Shown here: one piece after another, positions 1 to 7,777 of the stretch
How the letters are laid out: each line of letters opens with the position of its first letter
How positions within the stretch are numbered: position 1 is the stretch's first letter
Origin: Betaproteobacteria bacterium UBA2592
Lineage (GTDB): Bacteria > Pseudomonadota > Gammaproteobacteria > Burkholderiales > Rhodocyclaceae
DNA length: 38,115 nucleotides
Reading direction: 5' to 3'
Assembly: GCA_002340095.1 (NCBI GenBank)
Contig: DDKS01000032.1
Coordinates: forward strand, 1 to 38,115
The notes under the pieces: model-generated
Told to the model about the DNA's origin: nothing
The model's database searches: none
The model's input: only the letters and a program-made list of their open reading frames with translations
Made by a program: the position numbers and the translations under genes

Positions 1-22
1 GCTCGAATTTTTCCTTAGCCAT
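1..22 (-). CDS. tuf: Elongation factor Tu, first codons only (partial)
   Basis: Only the start of the gene is in the window. The minus strand reads ATG followed by codons for A-K-E-K-F-E, the usual N-terminus of bacterial EF-Tu (MAKEKFE), and runs off the left edge. A G-rich stretch about 6-10 nt upstream of the ATG may serve as ribosome binding site. EF-Tu carries aminoacyl-tRNA to the ribosome. The three tRNA genes immediately upstream on the same strand form the conserved tRNA-Tyr/Gly/Thr-tufB arrangement known in proteobacteria, which supports the call despite the very short fragment. Confidence 0.85.
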
Positions 23-75
23 CACAACCCCCAAATCAACAATTGAATGAACGAAATCCAGATGCCAAGCAGACG

Positions 76-150
<75 letters not shown>

Positions 151-164
151 AAATCCTAAAAACC

Positions 165-238
165 TGGAGCGGGTGAAGGGAATCGAACCCTCGTCTTAAG
201 CTTGGAAGGCTTCAGCTCTACCATTGAGCTACACCCGC
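165..238 (-). tRNA. tRNA-Gly (anticodon UCC)
   Basis: The minus-strand cloverleaf begins GCGGGTG and ends with encoded CCA (165-167). The anticodon loop CTTCCAA gives anticodon TCC, reading GGA and GGG. The last pair of the anticodon stem is a G-A mismatch. It lies between tRNA-Tyr and tRNA-Thr in the tRNA-tuf transcription unit. Confidence 0.95.
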
Positions 239-270
239 GAACCTTACCCACTGCTCAGATCATTTTTAAC

Positions 271-356
<86 letters not shown>

Positions 357-371
357 AAGCAGAAGCGCCGC

Positions 372-400
372 ATTATCCAGACAGCCGAAGGCGCTGTCAA
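372..400 (-). promoter_or_regulatory. Sigma70 promoter of the tRNA-tuf operon
   Basis: On the minus strand the -35 box TTGACA (395-400) is a perfect consensus. After exactly 17 bp it is followed by GATAAT (372-377), one base from consensus. The predicted start lies about 10 nt before tRNA-Tyr. The strength fits a stable-RNA and tuf transcription unit. Confidence 0.85.
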
Positions 401-629
401 CACCATTGCGCGGATATGCTACGGCCCGTTGCAGATTCCGCCACCGAGCGCCAGCCGCCTTAGGAGGCCCTTGAAACCCTGGCGAGGATGGCCAGACGCA
501 AGGCGTACGGAGCATAGCGACCGCAACCTATCAATAGACGAGAAAGCGAGCACCGTGCAACGCTGCAGCTGGCCCGCCGCAGTAGTTTTCAACGGCCTGC
601 TAGAATTCCGCCTCCATCTTCCTGCGTCC

Positions 630-1388
630 ATGACACACCAACGCCAGCTCGCTCTCCAGGCCGCCGCCGCCCTCATCGTGCTCAGCCTTGCCTGGCCCTA
701 CCACTACCTGCGGGATACCCCCTGGGACTGGCAGACCCTCGCCCTTGCCATCGGCGGCACCGGCCTGGTGCTGGCCCACCTCGCCCGGCAGCCCTGGTGG
801 TGGCGGGTCATACACGCCCTGTTCGCTCCGCTGCTGTGGTTCGCCCTGCAGTTCGAACTGCCCCCCGCGCTCCCCCTTTTCCTTTTCATCCTGCTGTTCC
901 TGTTTTTCCGCGGCGCCGCCAATGGCCAGATCCCTCTCTATCTGAGCGGCCAGGCCACGGCAGGACGAATCGCTGCGCTGCTCCCCCCGGGCAGCCGTCT
1001 GCTCGACGTGGGGGCAGGCATCGGTAGCCTGCTGCTGCCCCTGGCCCGACACCGCCCCGACCTGCACCTGACCGGCATCGAGTATGCACCGCTGCCCTGG
1101 CTGATCGGTAAAGGGCGCATCCTGATCCGCCGTGCGCCCATCGCCTGGCGCTGGGGCGATTTCTGGGCGCACCCCCTGGGGGAATACGACGCGCTGTATT
1201 GTTTCCTTTCCCCCGCGCCCATGGAAAACCTCTGGCACAAGGTCACGGCGGAAATGCGCCCGGGCAGCCTGCTGATCAGCAAGGCATTTCCCATTCCCGG
1301 CGTCAGCCCCGAGACGGTCCGGGAAGCAGCGGATGGCAATCCCGACGACACCCTCTACCTGTACCGCATCCCCAGGGAGCGTGCCTGA
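630..1388 (+). CDS. Membrane-associated class I SAM-dependent methyltransferase
   Basis: A 252-residue protein in two parts. The N-terminal 90 or so residues are strongly hydrophobic, with about three to four candidate membrane helices and a PWWW motif. The remainder is a Rossmann-type methyltransferase with the SAM-binding motif LLDVGAGIGS (D126, GxGxG) followed by an acidic GIEYAP strand end. The substrate cannot be read from the sequence; membrane anchoring suggests a lipid, quinone or envelope substrate. The ATG at 630 begins MTHQRQ and was preferred over an upstream in-frame start at 429, because 429-629 has no protein-like character and overlaps the tRNA promoter region. The stop directly abuts the GTG start of the kinase downstream (TGA-GTG), so the two are probably co-transcribed. 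Confidence 0.75.
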   Translation: MTHQRQLALQAAAALIVLSLAWPYHYLRDTPWDWQTLALAIGGTGLVLAHLARQPWWWRVIHALFAPLLWFALQFELPPALPLFLFILLFLFFRGAANGQIPLYLSGQATAGRIAALLPPGSRLLDVGAGIGSLLLPLARHRPDLHLTGIEYAPLPWLIGKGRILIRRAPIAWRWGDFWAHPLGEYDALYCFLSPAPMENLWHKVTAEMRPGSLLISKAFPIPGVSPETVREAADGNPDDTLYLYRIPRERA

Positions 1389-3449
1389 GTGTTCCCCCGC
1401 AAGAATACGGCCTGGCTTGCCCTGCCCCTGCTGATCGCCACCACCCTCCTGGTGCTGTCCAGCCTGCTTGTGGACCTGATGTTGAGTCTGGAACACGAGC
1501 GGGAAGCGGGCCGACAGCGGCTCACCCACCTGACCGGATTGATCGCCGAACACACCGCCCGCTCCCTGGAAGCGGTGGACATCCTGTTGCGGGAACTGGC
1601 CACCGACCTGTCCAGCCGTACAGAATGGCGCCAGTGGGACTCCCGGACCGGCTTCGACTACCTGGCCACCCGCCACAGCCGCTCCCTGCCCCAGGTGCGG
1701 GATCTGATCATCTTCGACCGCGAAGGCGATCAGCGCTTCATCTCCACCCAGTTCCCCGCGTCCCCCATCAACGTGCGGGACCGCCCCTATTTCGATTCCC
1801 TGGAGCGCGGCGCCGACTTCGCCATGTACGGTCCCTACGTGGGACGCAACTCCGGCCGCTACACCTATGCCCTGGCCCGCAGCATCAAGGACGGGCGGCA
1901 GCAGTTCGCCGGCGCGGTCTTTGCCGCCATCGAACCGGCCTATTTCCAGGACTTCTGCTGGTCGGTCCGCCTCAGCGACGATTTCGAGGCCGTGCTGGTC
2001 AACACCCAGGGGCGCATCGTCGCCTCCTGCCGCCCGGCCGATCTGTCGCGCCAGTCGCCCCTGGTGGGGGCGCATGCCCATGACGTGCTTGCCGGCGGCG
2101 CCCTGAAACATCATGGCGGCGACGGCCATGCCGGATGGCTGGTAGCGCAGACGAACGTCAACGGTTTTCCCGACCTGCGCGTCCTCAGCCTCATACCGGA
2201 GCGGACCGTGCTGCAACATTGGCAGCAACGCCTGACCGACTATGCCATTCTGGCCTCCCTCGTGCTGCTGCTCATGGTGGCCGGGGGCTGGCTCTTGCAC
2301 CTGCACGGTCGCCGTGCCAGCTTGCGCGCCCAGGCCCAGGAAGCGCAACTACAAATGCTCCGGGCCCAGTTGCAGGAGGCCGACCAGCAACTGGAGCAGC
2401 AGCGCCTCGAGGCCGAGCGGGCCAACGCGGCCAAGAGCCGTTTCCTCGCGGCAGCCAGCCATGACCTGCGCCAGCCGCTGCACGCCCTGGCCCTGTTCGC
2501 CTCCGATCTGCAACGGCAGGTCCGCCTCAACAATATCGCCCCCCTGCCGCAACTGAGTCAGCAGATCCAGGCATCCACCGAAGTGATCAGCGAATTGCTG
2601 GACTCTCTCCTGGACCTGTCCCGTCTCGATGTGGCCGGTATCAGCCCCATCCTGTCTGACCATCCGGTACGCGAGGTCTTCAGCCGCCTGGCCACCAGCT
2701 TCGAGCGGGCCGCCCTGGCCAAGGGGCTGCATCTGCGCTTTCGCGACCCGGGTCTGTGGGTGTTCACCGACCCCAACCTGCTGGAGCGCATGCTGGCCAA
2801 CCTGATCTCGAACGCCATCCGCTACACCGAACGGGGTGGCGTCCTGGTTTCCGCCCGCCCCCGGGGCCGCCATGTGCTGATCCAGGTCCGGGATACAGGC
2901 ATCGGCATCCCCCGGGAACACCAGCAAGCCATCTTCGTCGAGTTCTACCAGATCGATAACGCCGCCCGCGAATCCCACAAGGGCCTGGGTCTGGGCCTGT
3001 CCATCGTGGACCGCCTCGCCCGGGCCCTGGGCCTGCGGCTGGAACTCCACTCCCAGCCCGGCAGGGGCACCTGCTTCAGCTTCCTGCTCCCCTTGGGCAA
3101 GGCCATCCAGCCGGAGCCCGGCACCTCATCCACGCTCCCACCTCCCGTGGCGCATGCGCCGGTTCATATCATCGGCGAAAGCGAAAACCTGGCCCAGGTC
3201 CGGGAACTGGTGCGGGCTTGGGGCTACCCTGCGCCCCCCTGCACCGATGGAGCAGCCATGCGCACCATTACCATCGCTGAATCCAGCCTGCCGGATGTCC
3301 CTGCCGTGCCGTCTGACGGCAGCCCCCTGATCTTGCTGGGCCCGGAACAGGAAGACGCCGGCCCGGGCATCCACCATCTCGGCCTGCCCATCCGCCCGGC
3401 CCGCTTGCGGGCCCTGCTGCGGCGGCTCGAAGCGGAATTCAGAGCCTGA
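1389..3449 (+). CDS. Cache-domain sensor histidine kinase with degenerate C-terminal receiver
   Basis: A 686-residue inner-membrane sensor kinase. It has TM1 at about residues 8-31, a periplasmic double-cache-like domain containing the DRPYF motif, TM2 near 285-308, and a coiled coil rich in Q/E/L. The HisKA H-box is SHDLRQPL with phosphoacceptor H358. The HATPase domain has an N-box near N471-N475, G1 box DTGIGIP (D502) and G2 box GLGLGLS. The last 90 or so residues look like a receiver fold (start VHIIGES, end LGLPIRPARLRALL) but lack a recognisable acidic pocket and phosphoacceptor Asp. It starts with GTG immediately after the methyltransferase stop; an AGGGAG ribosome site lies about 9 nt upstream. 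Its 3' end overlaps the convergent response regulator gene by 11 bp. That regulator is the likely partner; the ligand is unknown. Confidence 0.85.
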   Translation: MFPRKNTAWLALPLLIATTLLVLSSLLVDLMLSLEHEREAGRQRLTHLTGLIAEHTARSLEAVDILLRELATDLSSRTEWRQWDSRTGFDYLATRHSRSLPQVRDLIIFDREGDQRFISTQFPASPINVRDRPYFDSLERGADFAMYGPYVGRNSGRYTYALARSIKDGRQQFAGAVFAAIEPAYFQDFCWSVRLSDDFEAVLVNTQGRIVASCRPADLSRQSPLVGAHAHDVLAGGALKHHGGDGHAGWLVAQTNVNGFPDLRVLSLIPERTVLQHWQQRLTDYAILASLVLLLMVAGGWLLHLHGRRASLRAQAQEAQLQMLRAQLQEADQQLEQQRLEAERANAAKSRFLAAASHDLRQPLHALALFASDLQRQVRLNNIAPLPQLSQQIQASTEVISELLDSLLDLSRLDVAGISPILSDHPVREVFSRLATSFERAALAKGLHLRFRDPGLWVFTDPNLLERMLANLISNAIRYTERGGVLVSARPRGRHVLIQVRDTGIGIPREHQQAIFVEFYQIDNAARESHKGLGLGLSIVDRLARALGLRLELHSQPGRGTCFSFLLPLGKAIQPEPGTSSTLPPPVAHAPVHIIGESENLAQVRELVRAWGYPAPPCTDGAAMRTITIAESSLPDVPAVPSDGSPLILLGPEQEDAGPGIHHLGLPIRPARLRALLRRLEAEFRA

Positions 3450-4089
3450 TGCCGTAACGGGCCGCCATCACCAGGGCCTGGGTGCGGCTCGACACGCCCA
3501 GGGCCTTGAATATCCCCGTGACATGAATCTTCACAGTCCCCTCCGAAAGCCCAAGTTGCTGGGCAATGTCGCGGTTCGACTTGCCCTTGGCCATCAGGGC
3601 CAGCACCTGCCCCTGGCGCTCCGTCAGACCACATTCCTCCGGCGTCACCCCCCCCGCTGAGGACAGGAGCGGCGTCTCATCCCCCAACTGCGGCGGCTCG
3701 GTACTGTCGGGACGGAAGAGATGCCCCGCCAGCACCATGCGGATGGCCTTGACGAGCTCCTCCCCCGAATAGGCCTTGGGAATGAAGCCCGAAGCACCGT
3801 TGGCCAGCACCCGGTTCACCGTGGGCGGGTCATCGTAGGCGGAGAGGATGGCCACCGGAATGGAGGGCCAGCGCCTGCGGAAAAGTTCCAGGCAGGTAAA
3901 GCCATCCTTGCCTGGCAGGGCGAGATCCAGCAGCACGAGATCGAATTCCTCGTCCTGCTCCAGCGTCTGCAGGGCCTGGTCGCCATTGGCAGCCTCCACC
4001 ACTTGCACGGCTACATCGAGCTGGCGCAAAACCCGCACCAGCCCTTCCCTGACCAGGGCATGGTCTTCAACGATCAGAAATTTCAACAT
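3439..4089 (-). CDS. NarL/LuxR-family response regulator
   Basis: A 216-residue two-component regulator. The N-terminal receiver has the acidic pair in LIVEDH, phosphoacceptor D55 in LLDLALPG, and a conserved Lys near IPKAYSG. The C-terminal LuxR-type helix-turn-helix includes LTERQGQVLALMAKG and LSEGTVKIHV. This is the standard FixJ/NarL layout: phosphorylation releases or dimerises the DNA-binding domain. It is convergent with the hybrid kinase, and the coding ends overlap by 11 bp with no terminator between them. Phosphotransfer from that kinase is the obvious inference. Its start codon faces the phaM-like gene across about 118 bp, so the two genes share a divergent control region. The targets cannot be told from the sequence. 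Confidence 0.88.
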   Translation of the reverse strand: MLKFLIVEDHALVREGLVRVLRQLDVAVQVVEAANGDQALQTLEQDEEFDLVLLDLALPGKDGFTCLELFRRRWPSIPVAILSAYDDPPTVNRVLANGASGFIPKAYSGEELVKAIRMVLAGHLFRPDSTEPPQLGDETPLLSSAGGVTPEECGLTERQGQVLALMAKGKSNRDIAQQLGLSEGTVKIHVTGIFKALGVSSRTQALVMAARYGIRL

Positions 4090-4207
4090 GGTTCCATCAA
4101 ATGCTTGCTGTTTATGACGTTACTCTATCATTTTGACGGACAGGCAGGGGGCCCCGCCGCCGTGATTCTCGGCTAATATAGCTGCCTCAGCCTTCCAGGA
4201 GCGCGCC

Positions 4208-4657
4208 ATGAGCCAGGAACACCAAGATCCGATGGACTTTCTACGCCAGATGTGGGGTGGCATGGGTATTTCCCTGCCCGGCATGGTCGCTCCGACCTTT
4301 GACGTGGATGAGCTGGAAAAACGCATCGCCGACCTGAAGGCCGTGGAAGGCTGGCTGCGGATGAACCTGTCGATGCTGCAGATGACCATCCAGGGCCTGG
4401 AAATGCAAAAGGCCACCCTGACGGCCGTGCACGCCATGAGCAAGATGGGAGAAAACCCGGCTGCCGCACCGTCCGGGGAAGCGGGGCAGACCGTCGGCGA
4501 AACCCTGTCTCAGGCCGCCCTGTGGCCCTGGAACCTGATGCAGCAGATGCAAGAACAACTCCAGCAGGAAACCCAGAACGCCACAGCCCAGGCAGCCGCT
4601 CCGTCTCCCCGCCCAACCAAGGCCGCCGGTCGCAAACCCAAGAAGGAAGGCAGCTAG
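4208..4657 (+). CDS. phaM: PhaM-like polyhydroxyalkanoate granule regulatory protein
   Basis: A 149-residue soluble protein. The N-terminus (DPMDFLRQMWGGMG) is followed by a long amphipathic, coiled-coil-prone stretch at about residues 28-85. A glutamine-rich region follows, and the C-terminus is Ala/Pro/Lys-rich (PSPRPTKAAGRKPKKEGS). This resembles the PhaM family of betaproteobacteria. Characterised members activate PhaC and tether PHB granules to the nucleoid through a basic PAKKA-type tail. An AGGAG ribosome site sits 6 nt before the ATG. A TAATAT at 4174-4179 is a possible -10 box, without a convincing -35. The presence of phaC in the same window supports a PHB role. The family call comes from recognition of the N-terminal pattern and tail; a phasin-like protein of another family is the alternative. 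Confidence 0.75.
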   Translation: MSQEHQDPMDFLRQMWGGMGISLPGMVAPTFDVDELEKRIADLKAVEGWLRMNLSMLQMTIQGLEMQKATLTAVHAMSKMGENPAAAPSGEAGQTVGETLSQAALWPWNLMQQMQEQLQQETQNATAQAAAPSPRPTKAAGRKPKKEGS

Positions 4658-5196
4658 TCGGCGGGGCGACAAGGAACCAGCAGACGGGCATCGATTTCCA
4701 GTTCGATGCCGGGCTGGAGCGGCTGATCCAGATACATGCCCCGGTAGAGGCGCCCCCGGCTGGCCCAGGATCTGGCCCAGGGGGTTTCCCAACGCCGGGG
4801 CTGCAGCCGGACCCAGGCCACATCCAGAGTAGCCGCCGGGGCCTCGTCCGCCAGAAAGCAGGGCAGCAGGCGCTCCCGTTCGAGCAGATCCTCCCGATCC
4901 CGGGGCGCTCCGCCCGCCCGCCAGCTGGCGGGACAGAGAACCCAAGGGCGCTGTTCCCGGCGGAAAGCCACCACCTCCCCCTCCAGCCAGAAGAGAGGCG
5001 TGCGCCCGAGAAAACCGGCCCCTCCCTCCTCATAGCGGACACACTGGCCCGGGCGGAGCACCTGGGGCTCAGGGGCGGCCAGAGCCGGGGCGAGTCGCAT
5101 GGCCTCCCCGGTCTCGCCGGCAGCCACCTGGCCTGCCGCCATGACCCAAGCCCCAAGTCCCACCAGGATGCTGCGCAGCCGCTTGCCCCTTTCCAT
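4654..5196 (-). CDS. Predicted exported protein of unknown function
   Basis: A 180-residue protein with a typical Sec signal (basic MERGKRLR, hydrophobic core, likely cleavage after GQVAA). The mature part contains several short beta-type stretches and scattered cysteines, and I do not recognise the family. I chose the ATG at 5196 because GGGAGG lies 5 nt upstream. An alternative ATG at 5217 shares a base with the upstream stop (TGATG) but would place seven residues before the signal sequence. It follows the small membrane protein gene (5217-5525) on the same strand, probably in one unit, and its end converges with and touches the phaM-like gene. It could be an envelope accessory protein; no function is claimed. 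Confidence 0.6.
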   Translation of the reverse strand: MERGKRLRSILVGLGAWVMAAGQVAAGETGEAMRLAPALAAPEPQVLRPGQCVRYEEGGAGFLGRTPLFWLEGEVVAFRREQRPWVLCPASWRAGGAPRDREDLLERERLLPCFLADEAPAATLDVAWVRLQPRRWETPWARSWASRGRLYRGMYLDQPLQPGIELEIDARLLVPCRPAD

Positions 5197-5216
5197 CCAG
5201 ACCTCCCGCCACCGCA

Positions 5217-5525
5217 TCAGACCGGAGCGCCCGCCACGATCCGGGCAGCAAAATGAGGACCGATGGCGTAGAGCAGAAGCACGGCCAGTCCCGTCAGCAC
5301 CGCCCCGGCAATGATCTGGTGCCCCGTACGGGCCGAATGCTCCCAATGCCGACGACAGAACAGGAACGGGCCCAACACCGGCAGCAGCAGCACCAGCAGG
5401 GCCCAGCGCCAGCCATGGGCGATCGCGGCCGGCAGGGTGTCGATGTAGCCCACCAGCAGCAGGGCCAACCCGCCCGCCGCGAGGAGGGCAATGAGCAGCA
5501 CGAACAGGGTGAACCACACATCCAT
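5217..5525 (-). CDS. Small multi-pass membrane protein, unknown function
   Basis: A 102-residue protein with three strongly hydrophobic segments: about residues 4-27, 41-57 and 72-95. The middle loop is basic and His-containing (CRRHWEHSARTGHQ). No enzymatic motif is visible. It lies 9 bp downstream of glmU on the same strand and directly upstream of the exported-protein gene, so all three may be read from the glmU transcript. The layout (phospholipase D-like N-terminal segments without a catalytic domain) only says integral membrane protein. Confidence 0.6.
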   Translation of the reverse strand: MDVWFTLFVLLIALLAAGGLALLLVGYIDTLPAAIAHGWRWALLVLLLPVLGPFLFCRRHWEHSARTGHQIIAGAVLTGLAVLLLYAIGPHFAARIVAGAPV

Positions 5526-5534
5526 GATGTTCTC

Positions 5535-6893
5535 CTAGGCCTTTTCGGGCCGTTTCCAGCCCGGCAGACTGCTTTGACGGACCCGGGAAACGGTGAGGGT
5601 TCCCGGGGGGGCGTCCTTGGTCAGGGTGGTGCCGGCCCCCAGGGTGGCCCCCCGCCCAACCCGCACCGGTGCCACCAACTGGGTGTCGGAACCGATGAAA
5701 ACATCGTCTTCGATGATGGTGCGATGCTTGTTGGCGCCGTCATAGTTGCAGGTGATGGTGCCGGCCCCGATGTTGACCCGGGCCCCCACCTCCGCATCCC
5801 CCACGTAGGCCAGGTGGTTGGCCTTGGAGCCCGGCCCGATCCGGCTGTTCTTGACTTCCACGAAGTTGCCCACGTGGGCGCCGGCTTCCAGCACGCTGCC
5901 TGGACGCAGCCGGGCATAGGGCCCCACCACCGCATCCGGCCCCACCTCTGCGCCATCCATGTGGGTGAAGGCGGCAACGCGGCTGCCGGCGGCGATCTTC
6001 ACGTTGCGCAGGACGCAGTAGGGCCCGATCTCCACAGCTTCCTCCAGGGCCACTTCGCCTTCGAAGACACAACCCACGTCGATGCTGACATCCCGCCCGC
6101 AGACAAGCCGGCCGCGAATGTCGAGCCGGGCCGGGTCCGCCAGGCGCACCCCCTGCTGCATGAGCGACTCGGCCAGCCGCCGCTGGTAGATGCGCTCCAG
6201 CTCCGCCAGCTGCACCTTGTTGTTGACTCCCTGCACTTCCCAGGCGCCCCGGGGATGGGCAGTACGGACAGCCACGCCGGCCGCCACGGCCATGGCCACC
6301 ACATCGGTCAGGTAGTACTCGCCCTGGGCGTTGTCGTTGGAGAGCCGGGCGAGCCAGCCGGCCAGGCGACCCGGCGGCAGCACCATGATGCCTGTGTTCA
6401 CTTCCTGGATGGCACGCTGCACCGGGGTCGCATCCTTTTCCTCGACGATGCCGGTGACTCCGCCCGTGTCGTCCCGGACGATACGGCCATAGCCCTGGGG
6501 CTCGGCCAGACAGACGGTCAGCAGCCCCAGACCGTCCCCGGCCTGATGCAGCAGATGTTCGAGCGTGGACGGCTGCACCAAAGGGACATCGCCATAGAGC
6601 ACCAGGGTGGGCAGCGCCTCGTTGAGCAGGGGCAATGCCTGGGCCAGGGCATGGCCGGTCCCGAGCTGGGGCGACTGGAGGGCCCAGCGCAGGGAAGCTT
6701 CCGGCATGGCCTGGCGCACTATCTCGCCCCCATGGCCGTACACCACCACCAGGTTTTCCGGCCGCAACTGCCGCGCCGCATCCAGCACATGCTGGAGCAG
6801 GGGCTTGCCGCCCAGGGGGTGCAGCACCTTGGGCAGGTTGGAATACATCCGCTTTCCCTGGCCTGCGGCCAGGACCACCACATTCAGTGACAT
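5535..6893 (-). CDS. glmU: Bifunctional GlmU: GlcN-1-P acetyltransferase / GlcNAc-1-P uridylyltransferase
   Basis: A 452-residue cytoplasmic enzyme that makes UDP-GlcNAc, the entry metabolite for peptidoglycan and LPS. The N-terminal pyrophosphorylase domain has VLAAGQGKRM, PKVLHPLGG and YGDVPL. The C-terminal half is a left-handed beta-helix acetyltransferase with hexapeptide repeats and the active-site region NHLAYVGDAEVG; it ends in GWKRPEKA. The length matches the family (about 455). The first motif has Lys where many GlmU proteins have Thr (GxGTRM). A GGGGAG ribosome site sits 6 nt before the ATG. It lies 16 bp downstream of the membrane winged-helix gene on the same strand, so the two are probably co-transcribed. 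Confidence 0.97.
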   Translation of the reverse strand: MSLNVVVLAAGQGKRMYSNLPKVLHPLGGKPLLQHVLDAARQLRPENLVVVYGHGGEIVRQAMPEASLRWALQSPQLGTGHALAQALPLLNEALPTLVLYGDVPLVQPSTLEHLLHQAGDGLGLLTVCLAEPQGYGRIVRDDTGGVTGIVEEKDATPVQRAIQEVNTGIMVLPPGRLAGWLARLSNDNAQGEYYLTDVVAMAVAAGVAVRTAHPRGAWEVQGVNNKVQLAELERIYQRRLAESLMQQGVRLADPARLDIRGRLVCGRDVSIDVGCVFEGEVALEEAVEIGPYCVLRNVKIAAGSRVAAFTHMDGAEVGPDAVVGPYARLRPGSVLEAGAHVGNFVEVKNSRIGPGSKANHLAYVGDAEVGARVNIGAGTITCNYDGANKHRTIIEDDVFIGSDTQLVAPVRVGRGATLGAGTTLTKDAPPGTLTVSRVRQSSLPGWKRPEKA

Positions 6894-6909
6894 AGGTCGC
6901 TCCCCTGCT

Positions 6910-7665
6910 TCAAGCCATCTTCTTGTTTTCGTCCTGGCCAGTCAGCACGTCGGTGAGCACCTGGCGCCCCCGGGATGAAATGACCCAGTGCAGGACATTC
7001 TTGTCATTGATGCGGGTGTCGATCAGCCCCACATTCTTGAGCACCGCCAGCCGCTGGCTGATCAGCTCCCGGCCAAGCCCGGTCTTCTCGGTCAGAGCCG
7101 CCAGATTGCCGTAGACGTAGCTCTCATCGGCCAGGGCACGCAGGATTTCCACGTCGTTGTAAGTCACCACTTCCCGGGGATCGCTGCGGCTTTCGGGCTT
7201 TTCCTGCACCATCTCGATCGGGGCGGGAGCGGCAGAGGCTGCTTCCAGCTTGAGGCGCATGGCCTCCTGTTCCCGACGCAACTGTTCCAGCTCGCGGCGG
7301 ACCTGCTCCATCTGCTGCTGGTACAGGGCGGCCGGGTTTTCGAAGATGCGGCGGGCAGCCACCACATAGATCAGGCAGAAGGCGGCAAAGACATAGAGTT
7401 CGCCAGGCCGGGTGCGCGCCCCCTCCAGCAGATTGCTGGAAAGCATGTTGAGCAGCAACGGCGTGGTCAGGGCTGTGACCACGCCGAACACCAGGTAGCG
7501 GCGCCAGTCCTGCCGTCCTGCCAGCCCCCCCTGGCGCTCGGCCAGGTAGTGGTTGGCCAGGCCGCCGAGGATGCCGGCCACCACCATGACCAGCAAGGCC
7601 AGCAACAGATGGCTGTCGAACTCGCCCAATGTGGATGTCACCTGCAAGGATTGTTGTAGATTCAA
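6910..7665 (-). CDS. Membrane-anchored winged-helix protein (three TM helices, coiled coil, HTH)
   Basis: A 251-residue protein with an unusual layout. Three membrane helices lie at about residues 18-40, 57-78 and 89-105. A charged coiled coil follows at 113-145 and an Ala/Pro linker. The C-terminal domain, about 168-240, looks like a MarR/ArsR-type winged helix (VEILRALADES, TGLGRELISQRLAVLKNVGL, DKNVLHWVISSRGRQVL). The TTG at 7665 was chosen because GGGAGGG sits about 8 nt upstream and everything further upstream runs through the gltD terminator. Reading through that terminator in frame would encode a hydrophobic segment, but this is probably a by-product of its G/T content. The TM part may match the three-helix module named for its association with YEATS-like domains; I am not certain. 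It probably senses something in or near the membrane and binds DNA in the cytoplasm. It precedes glmU by 16 bp. Confidence 0.7.
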   Translation of the reverse strand: MNLQQSLQVTSTLGEFDSHLLLALLVMVVAGILGGLANHYLAERQGGLAGRQDWRRYLVFGVVTALTTPLLLNMLSSNLLEGARTRPGELYVFAAFCLIYVVAARRIFENPAALYQQQMEQVRRELEQLRREQEAMRLKLEAASAAPAPIEMVQEKPESRSDPREVVTYNDVEILRALADESYVYGNLAALTEKTGLGRELISQRLAVLKNVGLIDTRINDKNVLHWVISSRGRQVLTDVLTGQDENKKMA

Positions 7666-7723
7666 TGGATCACCCTCCCGTTTGTGCAGGGCGAATATGC
7701 CACAAGCGGCTCCGATCCCAAAG

Positions 7724-7758
7724 AAAAACCCCGTCGCCCACAAAGTTGCGACGGGGTT
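7724..7758 (-). terminator. Rho-independent terminator after gltD
   Basis: On the minus strand an 11-bp stem (AACCCCGTCGC paired with GCGACGGGGTT) with a 10-nt loop is followed by a T-rich tail (TTTTTC). It lies 20 bp beyond the gltD stop and separates gltBD from the downstream membrane winged-helix gene and glmU. Confidence 0.88.
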
Positions 7759-7777
7759 ATAGAGTTGCACCCGGCTT

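Noticed and set aside
600..2348. Long 582-residue minus-strand open frame, and similar long frames opposite gltB, glmU, pilQ, lysA and phaC
   Set aside because: They lie antisense to recognisable genes, have low-complexity Gly/Gln/His/Val-rich composition and no motifs. GC-rich codon bias leaves the opposite frame open.
7666..7770. Longer N-terminus for the membrane winged-helix protein (hydrophobic segment LWATGFFFGIG)
   Set aside because: This would be encoded by the gltD terminator itself; the strong GGGAGGG site and TTG at 7665 are a better start.
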